A DNA stretch of 64,000 nt from Leptospira harrisiae (lineage in GTDB: Bacteria; Spirochaetota; Leptospiria; Leptospirales; Leptospiraceae). The notes beneath the pieces were generated by a model. That model made no database searches. It worked only from the letters and a program-made list of their open reading frames with translations, and was not told the origin of the DNA. The DNA is taken from positions 248,001 through 312,000 of the forward strand of contig NZ_NPDX01000001.1 in NCBI RefSeq assembly GCF_002811945.1, written 5' to 3'. Position numbers and translations under genes: made by a program. Each line of letters begins with the position of its first letter. The stretch's first letter is position 1. Positions 57,605 through 64,000 of the stretch are shown piece after piece.

Positions 57605-58399
57605 TTAACCTTCCATATTCATCAACGCATTCATTCGAAAATCTTGTATGATTTGTTTGCAACGTTCAGTAATCAAAGTGAGGCTTTCACCGAATTTTTT
57701 TCCGTTAAAGGCATTAAACGCATTGGGATAATCCTTATCGTTAACTACCACAATCATATCGGGATTGATTCTGTTTTTACTTACCAAATCTTGTACAGAA
57801 ACTGTGATATTTTTTAGAGCAATACATCCGTCTTTTAAAAGATTTTGGGATGCCTTTTCAATCACGATATTGTTTCCATTCGCATCTAATAAGGTTTTCA
57901 TGAACTCTTGCATTTTCATGGAAGGTAGGCCACGTCTTGTCATTCCAATTCGTTCCACTTGTAAAACAGCATCTTGTAAATAGGAATATTCAGGGGTTCC
58001 TTTAAAGATATAGATAAGAACAGGAAGTTCTATTTCTGTAAAATCCAACATTGCGCCGTAAAAGTATCTTGTTTCTACTTTAGCGAGAGGATGGAAATCT
58101 ACTTTTTTATAATTGGATAACTTCTCAATGGACTCGTCCATAATCCGGTTTAAAGTTTGGGCTTTTGCTGCTTCTTTTTTGGCTGCGATTTCTTGAAACT
58201 TTGATTTTAATTGTTCGAGGAAAGTCACTTCTTCTGTGAGAAACTTTGTGATGTTGCCACGGAGTTTGAGGACTTGTAAATATCTTTGTTCGAATCCTGT
58301 TTGGTCAAATGCCTTAGGATTTAGTTTTCCGTGTTCTTTGTATTCTGATCTGATTTTTTCTAATATTGCTTTTGTTTCTGCTTCCGACAGTTCTTTCAT
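57605..58399 (-). CDS. Hypothetical protein, 264 aa, in the thiolase-like operon
   Basis: Not recognised. Soluble, with a helical coiled-coil N-terminal part (about 40-95) and a mixed alpha/beta C-terminal part (about 105-255) containing ETRYFYGAMLDFTEIELPVL and RINPDMIVVVNDKDYPN. No signal or membrane segment. It overlaps the 375-aa gene by 4 bp (ATGA). Function could concern the thiolase-like protein downstream, but there is no direct sign. Confidence 0.65.
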   Translation of the reverse strand: MKELSEAETKAILEKIRSEYKEHGKLNPKAFDQTGFEQRYLQVLKLRGNITKFLTEEVTFLEQLKSKFQEIAAKKEAAKAQTLNRIMDESIEKLSNYKKVDFHPLAKVETRYFYGAMLDFTEIELPVLIYIFKGTPEYSYLQDAVLQVERIGMTRRGLPSMKMQEFMKTLLDANGNNIVIEKASQNLLKDGCIALKNITVSVQDLVSKNRINPDMIVVVNDKDYPNAFNAFNGKKFGESLTLITERCKQIIQDFRMNALMNMEG

Positions 58400-59523
58400 T
58401 TCGATTGTTTCCAGTTCTCAATATCAAGTATGGTTTTATCCAAATCTTGTGCAAAATAAAGGGATGCATTTTTTGCATCTACATACATCAACTGATTTGC
58501 ATATTGTAATTGTTTGACCTGAATATCATTCTTCAGATTTAAAATATTCAACAATTGCAAACTAAGTTTTTTGAAATCTTTAACTATAGTATCGGAATGT
58601 CTTTGCATTTCAAACAGATGGAGTCTGTTTAATTTTTCTTTATCCGATTCAATAAATTTCATTTCTTCCCTTTTTTCTGCCGGTGCTTTTGAGATATAAT
58701 ACGTAATAGGACGAGGATACGATGTCATTTCTTTGTGAAGGTCGACCATTTTATCAATGGCTTCAAAGACTTGCGATTCCATTTCACGAGCAAAGTTTCC
58801 AACAATATTTTTATTTTCTGAAGGGTCTCCCGTTAACTCAAAGATCCTCGAAGATTGTAAGTTTCGTATGATAGCAGTGACTCTTTCTCGGTAGGTAGTT
58901 AATAATTTAATAAAATCTTCGATACTTTGAAATGCTGTTTTTTCATCAGAATCAACACCAACTTGTAAGTTTGGTTCTGCATTGTCGATAGTTTCTGGGT
59001 CTTTTGGACTCGGTGGTTCGGGAGTGTTGAGTAGTCCTTCGTGAGATAGCGGTGTTTCAGTGAGAGGAGGGGGTTCTTCCCCTTCAAAAATATCCAAATC
59101 CACATCCTCGTTCATGAGATTTTCTTCCCCAGTCGGATTCAAATTCTCTTTAGGAATTTCCACAGGTTTTTCAACTGTTTTCGGGCCAAGAACACCAACT
59201 AACTTTCCTAATATGGGATTGGATTTTAAGTCCTCGGAGATTTGGGTTGTTGGTTGAGAATATTGAGGAGTGATAGGAGTTGGATTTGGTTTCGGTTCTT
59301 CTGCAGTTTGATGAATTTGTGATTTGGGTACCACTTCAAAATGATTGCCAATGAGTTTTAAAATCTCAATTCTACGTGTTTCTTTGTTAAAACGTAGCGC
59401 ATAACGATTGTTATCTTTGTCTATATACCTTTGTTGGATTTGAGAAATTGATAATTTGATAGGATCAATTTCTGAAATGGACTCAATTTTTATATAATGG
59501 TATTTTGATTTTTCAGGAGTCAC
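58396..59523 (-). CDS. Hypothetical protein, 375 aa, in the thiolase-like operon
   Basis: Not recognised. The first 75 residues form a compact region (YALRFNKETRRIEILKLIGNHFEVV). A low-complexity Pro/Glu/Thr-rich linker (about 80-185) follows, then a helical domain (about 190-370) with KLLTTYRERVTAIIRNLQSS and EKREEMKFIESDKEKLNRLH. Soluble; it looks like a cytoplasmic multi-domain adaptor. Overlaps its neighbours on both sides by 4 bp. Confidence 0.65.
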   Translation of the reverse strand: MTPEKSKYHYIKIESISEIDPIKLSISQIQQRYIDKDNNRYALRFNKETRRIEILKLIGNHFEVVPKSQIHQTAEEPKPNPTPITPQYSQPTTQISEDLKSNPILGKLVGVLGPKTVEKPVEIPKENLNPTGEENLMNEDVDLDIFEGEEPPPLTETPLSHEGLLNTPEPPSPKDPETIDNAEPNLQVGVDSDEKTAFQSIEDFIKLLTTYRERVTAIIRNLQSSRIFELTGDPSENKNIVGNFAREMESQVFEAIDKMVDLHKEMTSYPRPITYYISKAPAEKREEMKFIESDKEKLNRLHLFEMQRHSDTIVKDFKKLSLQLLNILNLKNDIQVKQLQYANQLMYVDAKNASLYFAQDLDKTILDIENWKQSK

Positions 59524-59804
59524 AGTCGTAGAATTTCCAACAAAGCTTCTGTGAAAGCATACGAGAGTAATACGTTTGGGTCAACTTCCTTCTCCCTAGA
59601 AATTAAACTTAAAGTAAAAAAATCATATCTACTGAGTTCCATACGTTCGTAATGGCCTGTTTCTCGTTTTTCAAAGAGGCCGGGTTCCATTCCCTCTACT
59701 TTTAGAGATAAAATAGCCATTTTTATGACAAGGGCAAGGTCCAAATTCCTTTGTTTCAAAATCTCATAGAGTTCGGAATCAATCCAGAGTAGGATGGGAA
59801 ACAT
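59520..59804 (-). CDS. Hypothetical protein, 94 aa, first gene of the thiolase-like operon
   Basis: Not recognised. Small soluble protein starting MFPILLWIDSELYEILKQRN, mostly helical, with no membrane segment. ATG 59804. It overlaps the next gene by 4 bp. It is divergent from rpsT, with 121 bp between the starts. Confidence 0.6.
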   Translation of the reverse strand: MFPILLWIDSELYEILKQRNLDLALVIKMAILSLKVEGMEPGLFEKRETGHYERMELSRYDFFTLSLISREKEVDPNVLLSYAFTEALLEILRL

Positions 59805-59868
59805 GGTTTTCTCCTATAAAGAGAGGTTGGAAGGCCACAGTTTGGTTCTTATTTTTTTCTCTTTCGCC

Positions 59869-59898
59869 TTGACCGGCAGGGTGGTACTCAAAAGATAA
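59869..59898 (+). promoter_or_regulatory. Candidate promoter of rpsT
   Basis: TTGACC (59869-59874) and AAGATA/AGATAA (59892-59898) lie 17-18 bp apart, about 30 bp before the rpsT start, with AGGGG as ribosome binding site at 59914-59918. Confidence 0.5.
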
Positions 59899-59925
59899 GT
59901 AAAAATTCCTCGTAGGGGACATTCC

Positions 59926-60201
59926 TTGGCTAATTTAAAATCATCTAAAAAAGACATTCGCAGAACCGCTCGTAGAAAAGAGCGAAATGGTGAGGATCGC
60001 ACTGAATTGCGAACTTATGCTCGCCTCCTTCTCAAAGCAATCAAAGCTGGAGACAAAACAGAAGCTCTTACTGTATTCTCTAAACTTGCATCCAAATTGG
60101 ACAGAGCTGCAAAAACGAAATTAATTCATAAGAAAAATGCGGATCGTAAAAAATCACGTATGGCACTTCGTATCAACTCCATCGAAACAAAAGCCGCCTA
60201 A
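59926..60201 (+). CDS. rpsT: 30S ribosomal protein S20
   Basis: Primary binder of 16S rRNA; 91 aa, strongly basic, with the family start MANLKSSKKDIRRTARR and the end RKKSRMALRINS. The start codon is TTG, with AGGGG about 8 nt upstream; E. coli rpsT also uses TTG, where it takes part in feedback control, so the non-ATG start may be meaningful. A strong terminator follows at 60227. Confidence 0.96.
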   Translation: MANLKSSKKDIRRTARRKERNGEDRTELRTYARLLLKAIKAGDKTEALTVFSKLASKLDRAAKTKLIHKKNADRKKSRMALRINSIETKAA

Positions 60202-60226
60202 CATTTGCTTTTAGCTAGAAGGAATG

Positions 60227-60250
60227 AGGCCACCAATGGTGGCCTTTTTT
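60227..60250 (+). terminator. Intrinsic terminator of rpsT
   Basis: AGGCCACC (60227-60234) pairs perfectly with GGTGGCCT (60238-60245) around AAT and is followed by five T. Classical rho-independent terminator 26 bp after the stop codon. Confidence 0.92.
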
Positions 60251-60304
60251 ATTTCTAAATCTGATTTACAAATATCTCCACTCCGGTTCACTGGTCATTA
60301 CAAC

Positions 60305-60377
60305 GGGCGATTAGCTCAGCTGGGAGAGCAGCTGCCTTACAAGCAGCGGGTCGGCAGTTCAATCCTGTCATCGCCCA
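60305..60377 (+). tRNA. tRNA-Val (anticodon TAC)
   Basis: Acceptor GGGCGAT (60305-60311) pairs with ATCGCCC (60370-60376), with discriminator A. The anticodon stem GCTGC/GCAGC encloses CTTACAA, giving TAC. The T-arm is GGCAGTTCAATCCTGTC. No CCA is encoded. It stands alone between rpsT and glmM. Confidence 0.94.
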
Positions 60378-60482
60378 AACCGTTTTTCTTTTTATCTTCA
60401 CGTTTATTCCACTTCTCTGACACATTCCAAAAAGCAAAAAGATAGACTTGCAGTGGGAATCCCCCAGCTTTGATAGTATTGT

Positions 60483-61859
60483 ATGCGATTTACCAAAGAG
60501 TATGATCTGTCCTCACTTATGATTTCTATCTCCGGTGTCCGGGGAAAAATTGGACAAGGATTTGGTTTAGAGGAAGCTTTGGCATTCTCTAAATCTTTTG
60601 CTTCTATTATGAATGGTGGGACAGCGGTGATTGGGCGGGACTCAAGACCAAGTGGTCCTTATTTAGAGTCACTTCTCACCTCAGCATTGTTAGCATCCGG
60701 GAATTCTGTTTTAACACTGGGGCTTGTTCCCACTCCTACTACCAAAGCAGTTGTGAATCTTTCAAAAGCGAATGGTGGAATTATGATTTCCGCCTCACAC
60801 AATCCAATGGATTGGAATGCATTTAAATTTATTTCAAAAAAAGGTTTTTTCTTTTCTGCAGAGGAAAACACGAAACTTCTATCCATCATTCAAAATGGAT
60901 CTTATTCTAAAGAACAAATTTCGCCAAAAGGATATATCGATTCTGGTGAAGATTATATTGATCTACATTTGTCTTCCGTTTTGAAACGAGTGAATGTCGC
61001 TAAAATTAAAAAGAAAAAATTCACAGTTTTTGTGGATGCAGTTGGTGGTGCCGGTTCTTATGTAGTTCCTAAATTTTTGCAGATGTTAGGTTGCAAAGTT
61101 GTGGCTCACAATTGTAATCCTGATGGAACGTTTCCAAGGCCACCGGAACCTACTGCTGCTGCTTTAAAATCAGTAGAACCATATTTCAAAAAATCCAAAG
61201 CAGAGATTGGATTTGCATTGGATCCTGATGCCGATAGACTTGTTTTATTTTCACCTAAACGTGGTGCTGTTTCCGAAGAATACACATTGCCTTTAGCACT
61301 CATGAATGTTTTATCAATGGCTAAGAAAAAAGCCAAAGTCGTTGTGAATCTTTCTACCTCTTTTTTAAACGAAGAAGTAGGAACACGATTTGGTGCAGAA
61401 GTCATTCGTAGTAAAGTGGGCGAAGCCAATGTCGTGGAAGAAATGATTAAAACCAAAGCTGTGTTTGGTGGGGAAGGGAATGGTGGGGTGATTGATCCAA
61501 CAATTCCATCATTTGGTCGGGACACTTTGTCCGGAATCGCACATATTTTAAATCTGATGGCTGAAACCGGAAAATCTGTGGATGCCCTCTTGGATGAATT
61601 ACCTTCTCTTTTTATGGAAAAACAATCCTTTCCTTTGGCAAAGGGAATGTCTTTGGAAAGTCTTTATGAAAAATTCCAGTCAGAATTTTCTCCAAAGGTC
61701 ATTTCCGAAAAGGACGGACTATGGATGTATGTATCGGATTCTTGGATTCACATACGTCCTTCCAATACAGAACCAATCTTTCGTGTCATTACTGAAACTA
61801 AATCCAAAGCTGATTTGGAAGCTACCTTAAAGAGGGTAAAACAATGTGTGGAATCGTAG
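60483..61859 (+). CDS. glmM: Phosphoglucosamine mutase / phosphomannomutase-type enzyme
   Basis: Alpha-D-phosphohexomutase, 458 aa. The phosphoserine loop is ISASHNP with S105; the metal loop DPDADR is near residue 248; the sugar loop GGEGNGG is near 330; and the phosphate loop RPSNTEPIFR is near 424. The position directly before glmS and a GlmU-like gene argues for glucosamine-6-phosphate to glucosamine-1-phosphate conversion rather than mannose. Its last 16 bp overlap glmS. The divergence is nearer to the archaeal-type GlmM. Confidence 0.88.
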   Translation: MRFTKEYDLSSLMISISGVRGKIGQGFGLEEALAFSKSFASIMNGGTAVIGRDSRPSGPYLESLLTSALLASGNSVLTLGLVPTPTTKAVVNLSKANGGIMISASHNPMDWNAFKFISKKGFFFSAEENTKLLSIIQNGSYSKEQISPKGYIDSGEDYIDLHLSSVLKRVNVAKIKKKKFTVFVDAVGGAGSYVVPKFLQMLGCKVVAHNCNPDGTFPRPPEPTAAALKSVEPYFKKSKAEIGFALDPDADRLVLFSPKRGAVSEEYTLPLALMNVLSMAKKKAKVVVNLSTSFLNEEVGTRFGAEVIRSKVGEANVVEEMIKTKAVFGGEGNGGVIDPTIPSFGRDTLSGIAHILNLMAETGKSVDALLDELPSLFMEKQSFPLAKGMSLESLYEKFQSEFSPKVISEKDGLWMYVSDSWIHIRPSNTEPIFRVITETKSKADLEATLKRVKQCVES

Positions 61860-63679
61860 GTTATTTAGGAAAAAGAGAGGCACTCCCTCTCATCATCAAA
61901 GGTCTCAAACGTCTGGAATATCGTGGATACGATAGTGCCGGTGTTGCTTTGTTAAATGGTGGACTTGAGATTGTTAAAAAGAAAGGCAAAGTTGCCGACC
62001 TAGAAAATGAAATCGGTAATCGTAAGTTAGTTGCTACTCTTGGAATTGGACACACCCGTTGGGCCACTCATGGGGAACCTAATGATCGTAATGCACACCC
62101 ACATACAAGTTCTGATGGTAAATTGGCAATCATCCATAACGGGATCATCGAAAACTATGCATCCATCAAAAAAGAATTAGAAGGCAACGGACATATTTTT
62201 AAATCAGATACAGATTCTGAAGTTTTAATCCATTTAATCGAAGAAATCAAAAAACAAAACAATTGTTCCATTGAGGAAGCGGTTCGTCTGGCTCTGAATG
62301 AAGTTGTTGGAGCTTATGCCATTGTAATCTTATCGAAAGAAAATGAAAGAATGATGATTGCTGCAAGGAAAGGTTCTCCTCTTGTGATTGGAATTGGTGA
62401 AGAGGAATACTTTGTTGCTTCTGATGCAACACCTATCATTGAATATACGAACAATGTGACCTATCTCAATGATAGGGAAATGGCCATCATCAAAGACGGA
62501 AGTCTTGTTGTTAAAAATTTAGAAAACGTGACCAAAACTCCATTCATTCAAAAATTAGAATTGGATTTGGAGGACATAGAGAAAGGTGGGTATCCACACT
62601 TTATGTTGAAAGAAATTTTTGAACAACCTAAGTCTGTGCGTGATGCCATGCGAGGACGTCTCGTATCTCGGGAACACCATTTGTTCCTGAGTGGGATTGA
62701 TCAATACTTAAATCGTTTTTTAAATGCAGATCGTTTGATCCTTGTGGGATGTGGAACTTCTTGGCATGCAGGACTCATCGGTGAATATTTATTTGAAGAC
62801 CTAGCTCGGATTCCTACAGAAGTAGAATACGCATCTGAGTTTCGTTATCGTAATCCGATTGTGACAGAAAGAGATGTGATCATTGCTGTGTCCCAATCGG
62901 GAGAAACGGCGGACACACTTGCTGCCATTGAACTTGCAAAATCGAAAGGCGCACTTATCTTTGGAGTTTGTAATGTTGTGGGTTCTTCCATTGCACGTGC
63001 GTCTCATGCAGGCGCTTATCTACATGCTGGCCCTGAAATTGGTGTGGCATCTACAAAAGCTTTCACTTCGCAAGTTAGTATCTTAACGATGATGGCCTTG
63101 TATCTAGGATTAAAAAAAGGTTCTATTTCTTTGTCGGATTACCAAACTCTTCTTCTCGAATTGGATTCCATTCCGGATAAAGTGGCAAAGATTCTAACTA
63201 AAGATGAAGAAATTTTAAAAATTGCTGATAACTTTTATCGTGCGTCTAACTTCCTTTATTTGGGACGCGGTTTTAATTTCCCTGTAGCATTGGAAGGGGC
63301 ACTGAAACTGAAAGAAATTTCTTATATTCATGCGGAAGGGTATCCTGCTGCGGAAATGAAACATGGGCCGATCGCACTCATTGATGAAGATATGCCTGTT
63401 GTGTTCATTGCTACGAAAGATGGATCGTATGAAAAAGTGATCTCCAATATCCAAGAAGTGAAAGCGAGAAAAGGAAAGGTAATTGCCATAGTAACAGAAG
63501 GGGATACTGATATAAAATCCATGGCAGATTTTACATTTGAAATTCCAAGGACAGCTGATGCACTTGTTCCTTTACTTGCTGTGATTCCATTACAACTTTT
63601 ATCCTACCACATAGCAATCCTTAGGGGATGTAATGTGGATCAACCGAGAAACTTGGCGAAATCTGTAACTGTGGAGTAA
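61844..63679 (+). CDS. glmS: Glucosamine-fructose-6-phosphate aminotransferase
   Basis: Makes glucosamine-6-phosphate from fructose-6-phosphate and glutamine; the committed step to UDP-GlcNAc. The 611-aa full length starts MCGIVGYLG, with the N-terminal nucleophile C2 after methionine removal. Glutaminase motifs YRGYDSAG, HTRWATHG and HNGIIENY are present. The two SIS domains have GCGTSWHAG and SQSGETADT, and the protein ends in the conserved NLAKSVTVE. No glmS ribozyme-like leader is possible, as its start lies inside glmM. Confidence 0.96.
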   Translation: MCGIVGYLGKREALPLIIKGLKRLEYRGYDSAGVALLNGGLEIVKKKGKVADLENEIGNRKLVATLGIGHTRWATHGEPNDRNAHPHTSSDGKLAIIHNGIIENYASIKKELEGNGHIFKSDTDSEVLIHLIEEIKKQNNCSIEEAVRLALNEVVGAYAIVILSKENERMMIAARKGSPLVIGIGEEEYFVASDATPIIEYTNNVTYLNDREMAIIKDGSLVVKNLENVTKTPFIQKLELDLEDIEKGGYPHFMLKEIFEQPKSVRDAMRGRLVSREHHLFLSGIDQYLNRFLNADRLILVGCGTSWHAGLIGEYLFEDLARIPTEVEYASEFRYRNPIVTERDVIIAVSQSGETADTLAAIELAKSKGALIFGVCNVVGSSIARASHAGAYLHAGPEIGVASTKAFTSQVSILTMMALYLGLKKGSISLSDYQTLLLELDSIPDKVAKILTKDEEILKIADNFYRASNFLYLGRGFNFPVALEGALKLKEISYIHAEGYPAAEMKHGPIALIDEDMPVVFIATKDGSYEKVISNIQEVKARKGKVIAIVTEGDTDIKSMADFTFEIPRTADALVPLLAVIPLQLLSYHIAILRGCNVDQPRNLAKSVTVE

Positions 63680-63682
63680 ACA

Positions 63683-64000
63683 GTGAATCTTTTACTTGAC
63701 GATTCCAAAAGAAATCCGTCTCTTGAACCCTTATCTAGGTTTCATTCATTTTTTGAATGGAATCTTGGTGGTATCACTTTACTTGAAAAATTAGAACGAA
63801 AATATCCTGGGGCAAAGATTTTTTACAAAGGTCCCAACATAGAATTTGAAAAACTAATCTTTCATAGGTATCCACATGTTTTACCTGCCAACTTATCTAC
63901 CTATGATTCAATTTATAGTTCTGATTCTTATTTGCCTTGGGAACTATTAGGAACTGTCACTTCTATCATTGAAGACACTCTCACTTTAGAAAAAGATTGG
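63683..64000 (+). CDS. GlmU-like UDP-GlcNAc pyrophosphorylase/acetyltransferase (alternate type), cut by window edge
   Basis: The first 106 residues are in view. Three bp after the glmS stop, GTG starts a frame open to the window end, reading VNLLLDDSKRN, then a helix with WNLGGITLLEKLERKYPG. This resembles the N-terminus of the Bacteroidota-type alternate GlmU (TIGR03991), which lacks the usual GGxGTR start. Together with glmM and glmS it would complete UDP-GlcNAc synthesis. Call rests on a short segment plus context. Confidence 0.65.
   Translation, partial: MNLLLDDSKRNPSLEPLSRFHSFFEWNLGGITLLEKLERKYPGAKIFYKGPNIEFEKLIFHRYPHVLPANLSTYDSIYSSDSYLPWELLGTVTSIIEDTLTLEKDW

Overview
The window reads as chromosomal DNA from a spirochaete of the genus Leptospira, probably an environmental (saprophyte-type) species. 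The support is indirect: several exported proteins carry spirochaete-style lipoboxes (FISC, YISC, LGFC, IQC, FNC); AT-rich coding DNA is interrupted by a few short GC-rich, hairpin-forming intergenic elements; TTG starts are frequent; and two-component, SpoIIE/STAS and TonB-receptor genes are abundant. The species is not determined. No CRISPR array, intact IS element, prophage or rRNA gene is visible.

Layout. 0-8.7 kb: housekeeping genes (pepA, truncated by the window edge; bcp; a CvrA-type antiporter; an APC permease; sppA; surE; a TPR protein). 8.7-13.5 kb: a Pro-Arg-His tRNA cluster, followed by a loosely packed accessory stretch with a copy of the tRNA-His 3' end, structured GC-rich repeats, small accessory proteins (DUF2798-like, DJ-1/PfpI, DUF805, DUF1801) and a complete tyrosine recombinase. 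13.5-24 kb: nadB, an S41 processing protease, pdxJ, a FYDLN zinc-ribbon protein with miaA-hfq, a GDP-mannose pyrophosphorylase, a 30-residue COX24/mS38-like protein, cheW and phoU. 24-31.8 kb: lipoproteins, a frameshifted fragment resembling a chemotaxis-receptor C-terminus, a hybrid histidine kinase, a nucleotidyltransferase and a large TPR/coiled-coil protein.

31.8-35.4 kb: a poly-gamma-glutamate operon (pgsB-pgsC-pgsW) followed by a small membrane protein and a lipoprotein, with no capA/pgsA in view. 35.4-48.3 kb: a SpoIIE phosphatase with TPRs facing a STAS anti-sigma antagonist; a double serine-hydrolase lipoprotein whose first domain lacks its nucleophile; gpmI; a TonB receptor coupled to a probable propeller lipoprotein; an adenosine kinase; and a histidine kinase/response regulator pair. 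48.4-56 kb: one long co-directional run with a Gld-type ABC exporter cassette, a Yip1-like membrane protein, mpl and pheS. 56-59.8 kb: a four-gene overlapping operon of three unknown proteins and a thiolase-like protein that appears to lack catalytic residues. 59.9-64 kb: rpsT, tRNA-Val and glmM-glmS-(glmU-like).

Together, the last cluster would supply UDP-GlcNAc from fructose-6-phosphate, mpl recycles peptidoglycan peptide, and manC supplies GDP-mannose, so envelope precursor supply is a recurring theme. The most notable points are the spirochaetal poly-gamma-glutamate operon, the tRNA-His-linked accessory segment, the apparently inactive thiolase-like protein with its unknown partners, and the degenerate tandem serine hydrolase.
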